Assembly: GCA_028699065.1 (NCBI GenBank) | Contig: JAQVVH010000001.1 | Location: 481,860-545,859, forward strand | Reading direction: 5' to 3' | DNA: 64,000 nucleotides | DNA from: Gallionella sp. | GTDB taxonomy: Bacteria; Pseudomonadota; Gammaproteobacteria; Burkholderiales; Gallionellaceae | Shown: positions 26,533-35,524 of the stretch, in pieces | Layout: each line of letters opens with the position of its first letter | Position numbering within the stretch: the first letter of the stretch is position 1 | Program-made: the position numbers and the translations under genes | Notes under the pieces: model-generated | Told to the model about the DNA's origin: nothing | The model's input: only the letters and a program-made list of their open reading frames with translations | Database searches by the model: none

Positions 26533-26615
26533 CAGCCTAGTCTTTTCGACCTATTGCCCCTCCAGGTGAGCTCGCCTTATTAGTCTGCCGCACGACACAA
26601 GAGGCAGTGAAACTC

Positions 26616-28346
26616 ATGAGCAATTCCCGTCGGACTGCATTGATGCGACTTATTCTTATGACACTGGCAGCGGTAATCGCCGGGGGCTGCGCTTCGGCGC
26701 CGCCCGCATCTCCCGCCGCACATCTCCAAGCGAATGGGCATGAGGACGCCAAAACCATTCCGCCGCCACTGACCTACAACCCGTTCCCGCCACCGCCAAT
26801 TCCGGAGATTCCCGAAGAAACGTTCAACATAACCGTCCACAACCTGCCCGTGCGGGAGGTGCTGTTTGCACTCGCACAGGACGCCGGCATCAATCTCGAC
26901 ATCCATGCCGACGTGCAGGGACGCATCACGCTGAGCGCCCTGAATCAGACCTTGCCGCAGATCGTCCGCCGCATCGCAAACCAACTCGACCTGCGTTACG
27001 CGATGACCCGTGACACGCTAACCCTGATGCCCGACACACCTTACCTGCAACATTACGACATTGACTACGTCAATATCGCGCGGGATGCCGAAAGCGCAAT
27101 GTCCACCTCCGCACAGGTTTCCGGCAACACGGAGGTCAATAACGTCGCAGGCAACCGCAACAATTCCTCCATCTCCATCAAGAACCTGTCTCGCAACCGC
27201 TTCTGGGAAACACTGACGCAGAACATCAAGGACATCCTGCACGAGACCGATAAAATTCTGCCCGCCGGATCAAGCGAAACTATCGTGGAGCAAAGCAACG
27301 ACAGGCGCACAGGCGCGCCCGGATCTGCACCCGACCTCAAAGCCAGCCCGCCGGCATTGATACACGAAGGTGGCTCCACGCTGACCCGGCGCAGCACCTT
27401 TCGCGAAGCGGCTGCCGTCATTGCCAACCCTGAAACCGGTCTGATTACCGTGCGAGCCACCGCGCGACAGCACGAAAAAATCCGGGAATTTCTCGACCAG
27501 ATCATGGCCAGCGCCCGGCGCCAGGTCATGATCGAAGCCACCATCGTGGAAGTCCGACTGTCCAACAACTACCGTCAGGGCATCAACTGGTCCGCTTTAA
27601 TCCGCGCAGAGGGTAAAAGTTTCCGCGTGGCGCAGGGTGGCGCAGGACTTCCCACCGCAGCCAACATTCCGGGCCTGCTCGGAATTTTCACCAACCCCGG
27701 CGCGGACACGATCACCGCACAGGTTAACCTGCTCGAAACCTTTGGCAACGTCCGGGTACTTTCCAGCCCCAAGCTGAGTGTTCTCAACAACCAGACTGCC
27801 GTTCTGAAAGTTGTCGATAACCTCGTCTATTTCACGATCAAGGCCGACACCACGAGCAACCAGAGCAGCACAGTCACCACCTATACCACCACACCGAACA
27901 CTATCCCCATCGGTTTCACGATGAGCGTTACCCCGCAGATCAGCGCTAGTGACAGCGTGCTTTTCAACCTAAAACCCGCTATTTCCCGTGTGGTCAGCTT
28001 CGTCAATGATCCCAATCCGGATTTGGCCAAAGCCAACGTTGTCAGCCGCATTCCGCAAATCCAGACGCGCGAGATGGAATCCATACTCAAAGTCGACAAC
28101 AACCAGATCGCTGTCATGGGCGGGCTGATGCAGGATGAAATCAACAATCTCACGGATGCCGTCCCCGGTGTCTCGGCAATTCCCGTTGCCGGCAATCTCT
28201 TTCAGCATCGCAACGACAACAGCAATAAAACCGAGCTGGTCATATTTCTGCGCCCAACAGTCATTAAAGAAGCCAGCCTGAATGGGGATTTTCACCATCT
28301 GGGCAAGCTGTTACCGGATGAACAGTTTTTCAGCACTAGGCGCTGA
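26616..28346 (+). CDS. MshL/PilQ-type secretin
   Basis: The start is set at ATG 26616 (GAGG about 11 bases before); a GTG at 26607 is possible. The 576-residue protein has an exported, lipoprotein-like N-terminus (VIAGGCAS; the -3 residue is Ala rather than the usual Leu). An STN-like domain follows (FNITVHNLPVREVLFALAQD), then a middle N-domain and the C-terminal secretin domain (VRVLSSPKLSVLNNQTAVLK, NQIAVMGGLMQDE, NKTELVIFLRPTVI). It resembles MshL of MSHA pili. It would form the outer-membrane channel for the machine encoded by the following eight genes. Confidence 0.92.
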   Translation: MSNSRRTALMRLILMTLAAVIAGGCASAPPASPAAHLQANGHEDAKTIPPPLTYNPFPPPPIPEIPEETFNITVHNLPVREVLFALAQDAGINLDIHADVQGRITLSALNQTLPQIVRRIANQLDLRYAMTRDTLTLMPDTPYLQHYDIDYVNIARDAESAMSTSAQVSGNTEVNNVAGNRNNSSISIKNLSRNRFWETLTQNIKDILHETDKILPAGSSETIVEQSNDRRTGAPGSAPDLKASPPALIHEGGSTLTRRSTFREAAAVIANPETGLITVRATARQHEKIREFLDQIMASARRQVMIEATIVEVRLSNNYRQGINWSALIRAEGKSFRVAQGGAGLPTAANIPGLLGIFTNPGADTITAQVNLLETFGNVRVLSSPKLSVLNNQTAVLKVVDNLVYFTIKADTTSNQSSTVTTYTTTPNTIPIGFTMSVTPQISASDSVLFNLKPAISRVVSFVNDPNPDLAKANVVSRIPQIQTREMESILKVDNNQIAVMGGLMQDEINNLTDAVPGVSAIPVAGNLFQHRNDNSNKTELVIFLRPTVIKEASLNGDFHHLGKLLPDEQFFSTRR

Positions 28347-28355
28347 AACCCGACC

Positions 28356-29051
28356 ATGCCAAAGACGCCGAACCACCTCAAGATTTGCACCACACTGATC
28401 CTGCTGGCGGGTCTGTTTTTTGATGCGAATGCAGGGGAGACATTACCCAAGACGACGGCTACCACGAAAATCTCCCCGCAACAAACGGGGCAAATTAACC
28501 CCCTGATCGCGCGGGCTTATCAACATTTACAGCACAACGAAGCGGAGGCTGCATATCCCTTGTATCAGACAGCGCTGCAGCAGACACCCGGCAATCGGGA
28601 TGCCTTGCTGGGACTGGCCACAATTGCGGCCTCACTGAACGACCGGCGTCTGGCGCGCCACTATCTAAACCAAAGACTGGCCACCGACCCACAGGATCCG
28701 CAGGCGCTGGCTGGATGGTTCAATCTCGCTGTTGACGATGGCACGCATGAAAGTCGTCTGAAGTCTCTGTTGAACCAGCACCCCGCGATCGGCGGTCTGC
28801 ACTTTGCACTGGGCAATGTTTATGCGCACCAGTCGCGCTGGAGCGAAGCTCAACGGGCCTACGAAAACGCCTGCCGGCTAGCGCCTGCCAATCCTGCCTT
28901 CAACCTGAATCTTGCGATTAGCCTCGATCATCTCGGGCAAACCCAGGCTGCCGCCCGACATTACCGCGAAGCCGTCAGGCTCAACCGCTATCACCATGCC
29001 GGCCTCGACACGACCGCCTCAACCCGTCTGCGCGATTTGCCTTGGCCATGA
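28356..29051 (+). CDS. Exported TPR protein (MshN-like)
   Basis: A 231-residue protein with a signal sequence (about residues 1-26, ending DANAGE). Three to four tetratricopeptide-like repeats follow (INPLIARAYQHLQHNEAEAA, DALLGLATIAASLNDRRLAR, FALGNVYAHQSRWSEAQRAY, FNLNLAISLDHLGQTQAAAR). In MSHA loci a TPR protein, MshN, lies at the same place between the secretin and the ATPase. The AAA protein MshM that normally stands next to it is absent here. It overlaps the ATPase gene by ATGA. Confidence 0.82.
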   Translation: MPKTPNHLKICTTLILLAGLFFDANAGETLPKTTATTKISPQQTGQINPLIARAYQHLQHNEAEAAYPLYQTALQQTPGNRDALLGLATIAASLNDRRLARHYLNQRLATDPQDPQALAGWFNLAVDDGTHESRLKSLLNQHPAIGGLHFALGNVYAHQSRWSEAQRAYENACRLAPANPAFNLNLAISLDHLGQTQAAARHYREAVRLNRYHHAGLDTTASTRLRDLPWP

Positions 29052-30595
29052 CGTCCGACATCTCCATGACGTCCGGAAGCGGCGGAGAGAATCCTCTCCT
29101 CTCATTGGAAATCGCACCGGAAATCCTGTCACTGATCCCGGCGGGTGTGGCCCGACGACTGCAATTACTTCCCATCGCGCTGGATCATGCCACGAACACC
29201 CTGTACCTGATGCTCGCCCAGCCGGAAAACATTGTGGCGCTGGACCGGATTCGCAACCTCCTGAAACACCGTTATCGCCTGATTCCGAAACGCGCGGATA
29301 GCACCGAAATCGATGAAGCCATCGCCCATCATTACGGCCCGGGCGGCGCCATCGACGGGATTCTGGGTGAAATTGCGCCGGCCGCCCCGGATCATCCGCC
29401 CGCCAGCACCGGGATCACCGACCAAAGCCAGCCGATCGTGCGCCTGATTGACCGGCTGCTGCGGGAAGCGATAGCGCATCACGCGTCCGACATTCATTTC
29501 GAACCGGAAGTCGAACATCTGGGAATCCGCTATCGCATTGACGGCGTCCTGTACCATATCCACCGCCTCGAAAAAACCCTCTGGCCCGCGCTGGCCGTAC
29601 GGCTCAAAATCCTCTCCGGCATGAACATCGCCGAAGCCCGCGCGCCGCAGGATGGCCATTTTTCCCTGCAGCTTGGCGAGCACGGCATCGATTTCCGCGC
29701 AGCCTCGCATCCCACACTGCACGGCGAAAATTTCGTACTGCGCCTTCTGGATCGCCAGAAGGGCATCGTCCCGCTCACGCAACTGGGCTTGCCGGACGAT
29801 CTGCGCACGCGCCTTGAATTGCTCATCACCCGGCCGGAAGGCATCATCCTGATGACCGGCCCCACCGGCAGCGGCAAGACCACCACGCTATATGCAGTAC
29901 TGAACCACATTAACCGTGAATCGCTGAACATCATGACGCTGGAAGATCCGGTCGAATATCCGCTACCCGGCATCCGTCAGACCTCTGTCAATGAAACGGC
30001 GCGGCTGGATTTCGCCAGCGGCATTCGCTCCATTCTGCGCCAGGATCCCGATGTCATTTTGATCGGCGAAATTCGGGATCACGCCACGGCGGAAATGGCT
30101 TTCCGTGCCGCCATGACCGGCCACCAGGTCTACGCTACCCTGCACAGCAATTCGGCAATCGGCGCGCTGCCCCGTCTGTTCGATATCGGCATGCAACCGG
30201 ACCTCCTCGCGGGCAATATTATCGGCATCCTCGCACAACGTCTGGTGCGCATGCTTTGCCCGCATTGCCGCCAACCCTACTCGGCCAACGCAGAGGAATG
30301 CGGGCTGCTCGGGCGGGCCGCTTCCGCAGCACTCACGCTTTACCGGCCCGCCGGCTGCGCTGCCTGTCACCACCAGGGTTACCGTGGACGGATGGCCCTG
30401 ATGGAAATGCTGGAAATAGACGCCGACATGAATGACCTCATTTCGCGCCGGGCCGGCAGCCGGGAAATGCACCGTATGGCACAACAAAAGGGCTACCGCC
30501 CCCTCGCGGCCGATGCCGCCCATCGCGTATTAGAGGGCAGCACCTCGCTCACGGAAGTGCGCCGCGTCATCAACCTTTCCGGGAATACGCCCTGA
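29048..30595 (+). CDS. GspE/PilB/MshE-type assembly ATPase
   Basis: The start is ATG 29048 in the four-base overlap with the TPR gene. The 515-residue protein has an N-terminal MshEN/GspE_N-like domain, an N2 domain (SDIHFEPEVEHLGIRYRIDG), Walker A GPTGSGKTTTLY (about 271), an Asp box, and Walker B DVILIGEIRD (about 335). The zinc motif is CPHC...CAAC (about 404-440). It hydrolyses ATP in the cytoplasm to drive pilin assembly. No PilT-like retraction ATPase is in the cluster. Confidence 0.94.
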   Translation: MTSDISMTSGSGGENPLLSLEIAPEILSLIPAGVARRLQLLPIALDHATNTLYLMLAQPENIVALDRIRNLLKHRYRLIPKRADSTEIDEAIAHHYGPGGAIDGILGEIAPAAPDHPPASTGITDQSQPIVRLIDRLLREAIAHHASDIHFEPEVEHLGIRYRIDGVLYHIHRLEKTLWPALAVRLKILSGMNIAEARAPQDGHFSLQLGEHGIDFRAASHPTLHGENFVLRLLDRQKGIVPLTQLGLPDDLRTRLELLITRPEGIILMTGPTGSGKTTTLYAVLNHINRESLNIMTLEDPVEYPLPGIRQTSVNETARLDFASGIRSILRQDPDVILIGEIRDHATAEMAFRAAMTGHQVYATLHSNSAIGALPRLFDIGMQPDLLAGNIIGILAQRLVRMLCPHCRQPYSANAEECGLLGRAASAALTLYRPAGCAACHHQGYRGRMALMEMLEIDADMNDLISRRAGSREMHRMAQQKGYRPLAADAAHRVLEGSTSLTEVRRVINLSGNTP

Positions 30596-30596
30596 C

Positions 30597-31796
30597 ATGC
30601 CCCGCTACCGCTACCTTGCACTGGATACCGGCGGGCACAAACAGCGCGGCCAAATGGATGCCGGCACCCTGCCCGAGCTTGACCTGCAGTTGCAGGCACT
30701 CGGACTGGATCTGATTGATGCGCGCACCGGCGCGACCTCCCGCTGGCAACGCAAGCCGCCCTCCCGCGCAGAGCTGATGATGTTCTTTATGAATCTGGGC
30801 CAGCTGAGTCGGGCGGGCGTCCCGCTGATCGACGCCTTATCCGATCTGCGCGACACCGCGGAACACGCCGCCCTGCGAAATTCGCTCGACGACCTGATCG
30901 GCGCCATAAAAACCGGCAGCGCCCTATCAAACGCCATGGCACAACAACCCAAAATATTCGAGCCTCTGCTGGTCAGCATGGCGCATACCGGCGAAGAAAG
31001 TGGCCAACTCACCGAAGTGCTTGCGCAGATCGGCACCTTGCTGAGCTGGCGCGAAACGCTGGGGCAACAATTCAGAACCGCCTTGCTTTACCCCGCCATT
31101 CTCGCCCTCACCATAGGCGCCGTCGTCCTATTTCTGATGGTCTATCTGGTGCCGCAACTGGCGGATTTCCTGCTTGCCTCCGGACAAACACTACCATGGC
31201 AAACCCGTCTGCTGATCGGACTGTCGGATCTATGCATCCGCTACTGGCCCCATGCGCTGTTGCTGATCGCCCTGCTGTGGCTGATCTTTTATATCGCGCT
31301 GCATCGCCTTCACGGGCTTCGCCTCAGGATCGACCGCTACAAGCTGAAACTCTGGCTGCTGGGTCCATTGCTGCAAAAAATCATCCTGGCCCGATTTGCG
31401 AGCGCATTTGCGATGATGTACCGCTCCGGCTTGAGCGTGTTCGATTGCCTGACCCACCTGCAGCCGCTGCTCGGCAACCGCGTCTTGTCCGCCGCGCTGA
31501 TGCAAATCAGGCAGGACATCGAAGGCGGGCGTTCACTGACCGAAAGTTTTCGCGATTCCGGGCTATTCCCCGCGCTGATCACCCGCATGCTGCATATCGG
31601 CGAAACCACGGGCGGCCTCGATGAAGCGCTGCTGAATGTCAGCGAGCTCTACAACCGCGACATCCAGGCAACGCTCCGCCGCATGCAGCTGATGATCGAA
31701 CCGGCCATGACCTTACTGCTGGGAATCCTGCTGGGCTGGATCATGCTCGCCGTGCTCGGCCCTGTTTACGACCTGGTCGCGGGCAGCGCGCTGTAA
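30597..31796 (+). CDS. GspF/PilC/MshG-type inner-membrane platform protein
   Basis: A 399-residue protein with two T2SSF domains (LSRAGVPLIDALSDLRDTAE about 75-195; FASAFAMMYRSGLSVFDCL about 265-390). Membrane spans are near 163-185, 217-240 and 370-392. It binds the ATPase and rotates or lifts subunits into the growing pseudopilus. It begins one base after the ATPase stop and ends on a TAATG overlap with the next gene. Confidence 0.93.
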   Translation: MPRYRYLALDTGGHKQRGQMDAGTLPELDLQLQALGLDLIDARTGATSRWQRKPPSRAELMMFFMNLGQLSRAGVPLIDALSDLRDTAEHAALRNSLDDLIGAIKTGSALSNAMAQQPKIFEPLLVSMAHTGEESGQLTEVLAQIGTLLSWRETLGQQFRTALLYPAILALTIGAVVLFLMVYLVPQLADFLLASGQTLPWQTRLLIGLSDLCIRYWPHALLLIALLWLIFYIALHRLHGLRLRIDRYKLKLWLLGPLLQKIILARFASAFAMMYRSGLSVFDCLTHLQPLLGNRVLSAALMQIRQDIEGGRSLTESFRDSGLFPALITRMLHIGETTGGLDEALLNVSELYNRDIQATLRRMQLMIEPAMTLLLGILLGWIMLAVLGPVYDLVAGSAL

Positions 31797-33253
31797 TGAA
31801 AACGCGCCTCCTGATGCTGCTATCGGAAAATGGGCTCACGGCATTCATCCCGGAATCAGCGCCCGTTGAGTTTGCGAATACACCCGCGGGACACGCCGAC
31901 TTTCTGCGCTGGCTGCCCGCCGCCCTCAGCGAGGCCAGTCTGCTCATCGACTTGCCTGCAGAAGAATTTCGCCGGGAATCCGCGCCACATCTCTCCGGAC
32001 AGCGTCACCGGGCACTGCTGCAACGCAAACTGGACGTATTTTTTCGCGGCCTGACTTTTCGCCTGGCCGAGCGCCAATCGCGCCAAGCGGAAAACCGGCG
32101 CGATGACTACCTGCTGTTTTCGGCGCTGCAAAATCCCGACCCCCTGCAATCCTGGCTCGAGGTCATGCAGTCCGCTCGGATTCCCCTGCGCGGCATTTAT
32201 TCACTGGCACGGCTCGGCAGTCATCTGCTCGGAAAAACCGCCGCACCGCATGTCCTGCTCGTTTCCTGGCAATCGGCCAGCGGCCTGCGCCAGAGTTATT
32301 TCCATGACAGGCAGCTGGTTTTCTCCCGGCTGACCCGCGGCATCGGCAGGGACGGCTTCATCGATGCGATATGCGCAGACATGCCGGACACCTGCCGCTA
32401 TCTCACCAGCGCAGGAATGCTGCCGGACGGCACAGCACTGCAGATTCGGGTCGTCGGTCAAGAATCCGATCTGCGGAAATTGCGCAAGCGCCTGCCTGAC
32501 ACCCCCGACCGGCATTACCGCTACCTCACGCTTGAGCCCCTGCAGCGCCATTTCAGAATCGGTAAAACGCCGGACAACTCCGACGCCACATCGGTCTGGC
32601 TGGCGATTCTGGCGCAACACCCTCCCGCTGCCAGTTATGCCCAACCGGTTTATACGCGGCCTTATCGTCTGCGTCGCATAGGGGAACATCTGAAACACGC
32701 CGGCATGGCCACGCTGGCGCTGAGCTTTTTATGCACCGGGCTGTTTTACTGGAAGGCCGCGCAACAAAACAAAGAAACGCAATCCCTGCAGCCACTGGAT
32801 ATCGGAGTGCAACGGGAAATCCTTGCGCTCGAAGCCGAATTGTCCGCGCTGCAAACATCCCCGGCTGAAATGCGCACAACCGTCGAATGGGCCCGCCGCC
32901 TCGAACAGGCAAATCTCAACCCGCGCGCCTTCCTGCTGCCCATAAGCCGTATTTTCGACCGGCACCCGGACATCATGCTGGATGAACTGGCCTGGCAAGC
33001 CGCTACCGACGTTTCGCCCGGCAGCGTGCGAATCAGCGTCGAATGTCATATTGAGGGTTTCGACGACGACCCGCGCACCGCACAAGCACAATTCAGCCGT
33101 TTTCGCGCCGACCTCACCGAGGCGATGCAAACTGTGAAAACCTTGCGGCTTCCCGCTGGCAGCAATCCGGAAGACAGCCTGGACAGCCTTGAGCGCGACA
33201 TCCCGGCGTCAAATCACTTCTTGCTGGAGATGACATGGCAACGTCCCGGCTGA
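31796..33253 (+). CDS. Probable PilM/PilN-like fusion (GspL-like assembly protein)
   Basis: The 485-residue protein is not one I can name directly. Residues 1-295 are soluble and look like a degenerate actin-fold PilM/GspL domain: the strand pattern HVLLVSWQSASG...QLVFSRLTRG stands where PilM has its nucleotide loop, but the usual Asp/Gly residues are lost. A single span lies at about 301-319 (HAGMATLALSFLCTGLFYW). A coiled-coil and a periplasmic ferredoxin-like part follow, as in PilN or GspL. Position after GspF and before a PilO-like gene supports the role. It overlaps the next gene by 19 bases. Confidence 0.7.
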   Translation: MKTRLLMLLSENGLTAFIPESAPVEFANTPAGHADFLRWLPAALSEASLLIDLPAEEFRRESAPHLSGQRHRALLQRKLDVFFRGLTFRLAERQSRQAENRRDDYLLFSALQNPDPLQSWLEVMQSARIPLRGIYSLARLGSHLLGKTAAPHVLLVSWQSASGLRQSYFHDRQLVFSRLTRGIGRDGFIDAICADMPDTCRYLTSAGMLPDGTALQIRVVGQESDLRKLRKRLPDTPDRHYRYLTLEPLQRHFRIGKTPDNSDATSVWLAILAQHPPAASYAQPVYTRPYRLRRIGEHLKHAGMATLALSFLCTGLFYWKAAQQNKETQSLQPLDIGVQREILALEAELSALQTSPAEMRTTVEWARRLEQANLNPRAFLLPISRIFDRHPDIMLDELAWQAATDVSPGSVRISVECHIEGFDDDPRTAQAQFSRFRADLTEAMQTVKTLRLPAGSNPEDSLDSLERDIPASNHFLLEMTWQRPG

Positions 33254-33837
33254 TCGCGCTGCAAGCAACGCTGAAAATACTGGCCGCGCCTTTGCTCTGG
33301 ATACTAGTGACCATGTCATCGGGGGGTGCGCTGATTTGGCAAGGCTGGCAACACCAGCGGCTTGCAGAGGAAAGTCATGCCGCAACCTTGCAATCCCTGA
33401 CGGCAAACCGCAAACGGCAGAAACTGCTGCTGCAACAGCAACAGGATGCGGCTGATTTCTCCGCGCCCTATCTGGCACTGACCGGCCAGAACCGGTTCGC
33501 GCCGGACCGAAAGTTTGACTGGCGCGATGCACTGGAAAATCTGCGCGAACGCAAACTTGTGTCCCGGCTTGACTACCGCATATTTCCGCAAGCTCGCTTC
33601 GACGGCGCAAACATTTCCGGTCAATCTCCGGGATACAGCGAAATGAAACTGAATTTCGGACTTCTGCACGAGGAACAGCTGCTGGATTTTTTGGACGCGC
33701 TGGACACGGAAGATTCCGGCTGGTTTCGGCTGGAATCCTGCACACTGCAACGTGATGCCACCAATGATGCGGAAATTATTTTGCACGCTGAATGTAACGG
33801 CCGCTGGATCACCCTGGGCCGCGAGGGTTCGCCGTGA
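33235..33837 (+). CDS. PilO/GspM/MshJ-like alignment protein
   Basis: A 200-residue bitopic protein. A membrane span at about 14-40 (LKILAAPLLWILVTMSSGGA) is followed by a Gln-rich coiled coil (NRKRQKLLLQQQQDAADF) and a C-terminal alpha/beta region (LNFGLLHEEQLLDFLDALD). That architecture is PilO/GspM-like; the call rests on architecture and position more than on sequence identity. It would pair with the preceding PilN-like part to connect the platform to the secretin. Confidence 0.68.
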   Translation: MATSRLIALQATLKILAAPLLWILVTMSSGGALIWQGWQHQRLAEESHAATLQSLTANRKRQKLLLQQQQDAADFSAPYLALTGQNRFAPDRKFDWRDALENLRERKLVSRLDYRIFPQARFDGANISGQSPGYSEMKLNFGLLHEEQLLDFLDALDTEDSGWFRLESCTLQRDATNDAEIILHAECNGRWITLGREGSP

Positions 33838-34133
33838 GCAAGATGGCGTGCATTCTGCTGTTTGCCTTACTGGCGGCCACCCCCTGCAATGCCGAGCCGC
33901 TGGGCCGTCTATTTCTGACCCCGGCGCAACGCAAGCCCAGTGCGAAAACGCCTGAAGGCGCGCCCAAAACCACGCCCGCCATCAGCGGCATCATCCGCAG
34001 CTCGCGCGGCGGCGGCACCATCTGGATCGACGGTCGGCCGCAACCACTGACTACCGACGATGCGCGGCTTCCGCCCGAAAGCGCACCTTCCGCGCCAGAA
34101 TTCTCAGCATCATCGCAAGTGGCCCCGCCATGA
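33834..34133 (+). CDS. Small exported protein (MshK/PilP-like by position)
   Basis: A 99-residue protein starting at GTG 33834 (four-base overlap) or ATG 33843. It has a signal peptide (ILLFALLAATPCNA), a linker and the stretch ISGIIRSSRGGGTIWIDGRP. Single-domain HR-like motifs of this form (small beta unit with GTxWIDG) occur in MshK, PilP and GspC, which contact the secretin. The Pro/Ser-rich C-terminus is probably unstructured. Confidence 0.65.
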   Translation: MSKMACILLFALLAATPCNAEPLGRLFLTPAQRKPSAKTPEGAPKTTPAISGIIRSSRGGGTIWIDGRPQPLTTDDARLPPESAPSAPEFSASSQVAPP

Positions 34134-35524
34134 ATCACATTCATCTTCCGCACCGGCAACGCGGCTTCGCCCTGATTGTTCTGCTTACCCTCGTGCTGCT
34201 GACACTGGGAAGCACCATGCTGCACTGGATCGAGCCAGCCAGTCTGGCGCTCCAACGCCAGCAGCAAACCTCGGCCTCGCTCGCCCGAGCCAAAGCTGCG
34301 CTGATCGGCTACGCCATCAGTTACGGGGACACGCATCCCGGCAAGGTGCACGGCTACCTGCCCTGCCCTGACCTGGCCGGCAGAAATCCGGAAGGCAGCG
34401 CCGAAACCAATTGCGGTAGCAAAAATATCAGCGTGATCGGCCGCCTGCCCTGGAAAACGCTGGATCTCCCACCCTTGCGTGATGGCAGTGGCAGCTGCCT
34501 GTGGTACGCGGTTTCCGGCACCTACAAATACAACCCGAAAACCGACCTGCTGAACCCCGACACGCCCGGCCAGCTGCAAGTCTTTTCCGCTGATGGCCAT
34601 TCCGCCCTGCATCCGCAGGATGATCCCGTCGTCGCGGTTATTCTCGCGCCCGGCCCCGTGCAACCCGGGCAGCCGCGCACACCGGACAATGCCATCTGCA
34701 GCGATAACAATACGGCGGACGCCTATCTCGATAACGATCCCGCGAGTGGCATCAATAATGCCGCAGCGGTCGTTGAAAAATTTCAGCAGGGCAGCGTGAC
34801 CGGCATCCTCAATGACCAGATCGTTTTAATCCGGCGCAGCGAAATCTGGAACGCCCTGCAGCGCCGCACGGATTTTTACGCCACCCTTCAAACCTTGACG
34901 CAGCAAATCGCACTTTGTCTGGCAGATTACGCCCGGCATAACAGCGATCCGGCCAACCTGGGCTTGCCCTGGCCCGCACCCGTAACTATTGCCGACACCG
35001 GTGACAGTACAGATTACAACGATGGCAGCGGACTGCTTTCCGGACGGGTTCCGTACATCGTCAATAGCAGCAACACGCTCACCGGCAACCGCATGAGCGG
35101 CGATATTCTGATGACGGACAACGGTCTGAACTGCCCGCGTTACAGCACAAGCTTCGTCACTCTCCCCGAAAAGATATACCCCTGGTGGGACAACTGGCAG
35201 GACCATCTTTTCTATGCGTTGGCGAAAGAATTTCAGCCGCAATCCGGCCCAACTGCGGCATGCGGAAACTGTCTTTCAGTCAACGGGCAGGGACCTTATG
35301 CCGCTGTCGTACTGTTCGCGGGCAATGCACTGGGAAATCAGCTGCGCGGTAACAATACGGGCGCCGAACGTTCGCAAATTTCAAACTATCTGGAGCAGCG
35401 CAACGCCGCCAATCATCCCAACAGCGGCGGCAATGCGGACTATCAGACGGCAGTTTCCTCGGCAGATTTCAACGACATTTTGTATTGCATCGGCACCGAC
35501 CTGCAGGTAGCAGCATGCCCATAA
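34130..35524 (+). CDS. Large type IV prepilin-like protein lacking Glu5
   Basis: A 464-residue protein with a class III prepilin signal: HRQRGFALIVLLTLVLLTLG. Cleavage after Gly would leave FALIV, so position 5 is Val rather than Glu, as in GspK- or PilX-type tip subunits. The large C-terminal region has at least eight cysteines and the motif pair GYLPCPDL and GRLPWKTLDLPPLRDGSG, which also occurs in the next pilin. The size (about 450 mature residues) is far above a major pilin, so it is probably a tip or adhesin subunit. It overlaps both neighbours. Confidence 0.82.
   Translation: MNHIHLPHRQRGFALIVLLTLVLLTLGSTMLHWIEPASLALQRQQQTSASLARAKAALIGYAISYGDTHPGKVHGYLPCPDLAGRNPEGSAETNCGSKNISVIGRLPWKTLDLPPLRDGSGSCLWYAVSGTYKYNPKTDLLNPDTPGQLQVFSADGHSALHPQDDPVVAVILAPGPVQPGQPRTPDNAICSDNNTADAYLDNDPASGINNAAAVVEKFQQGSVTGILNDQIVLIRRSEIWNALQRRTDFYATLQTLTQQIALCLADYARHNSDPANLGLPWPAPVTIADTGDSTDYNDGSGLLSGRVPYIVNSSNTLTGNRMSGDILMTDNGLNCPRYSTSFVTLPEKIYPWWDNWQDHLFYALAKEFQPQSGPTAACGNCLSVNGQGPYAAVVLFAGNALGNQLRGNNTGAERSQISNYLEQRNAANHPNSGGNADYQTAVSSADFNDILYCIGTDLQVAACP

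Larger units (their letters stand above)
26200..26615. other. 416-bp divergent intergenic region between ccoN and the pilus-like cluster
   Basis: The longest gene-free stretch in the window. It must hold promoters for both the cbb3 operon (minus) and the secretin gene cluster (plus). I see no confident -35/-10 pair, no perfect FNR site (TTGAT-N4-ATCAA) and no -24/-12 sigma-54 site. It contains two inverted repeats, each about 80-90 bases before one of the two start codons. Base composition is less GC-rich than the flanking genes around 26500-26580. Confidence 0.6.

Noticed and set aside
26200..26615. FNR box or sigma-54 promoter before ccoN
   Set aside because: I found no TTGAT-N4-ATCAA-like site and no GG-N10-GC pair with flanking consensus. 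A weak site could be missed by eye.
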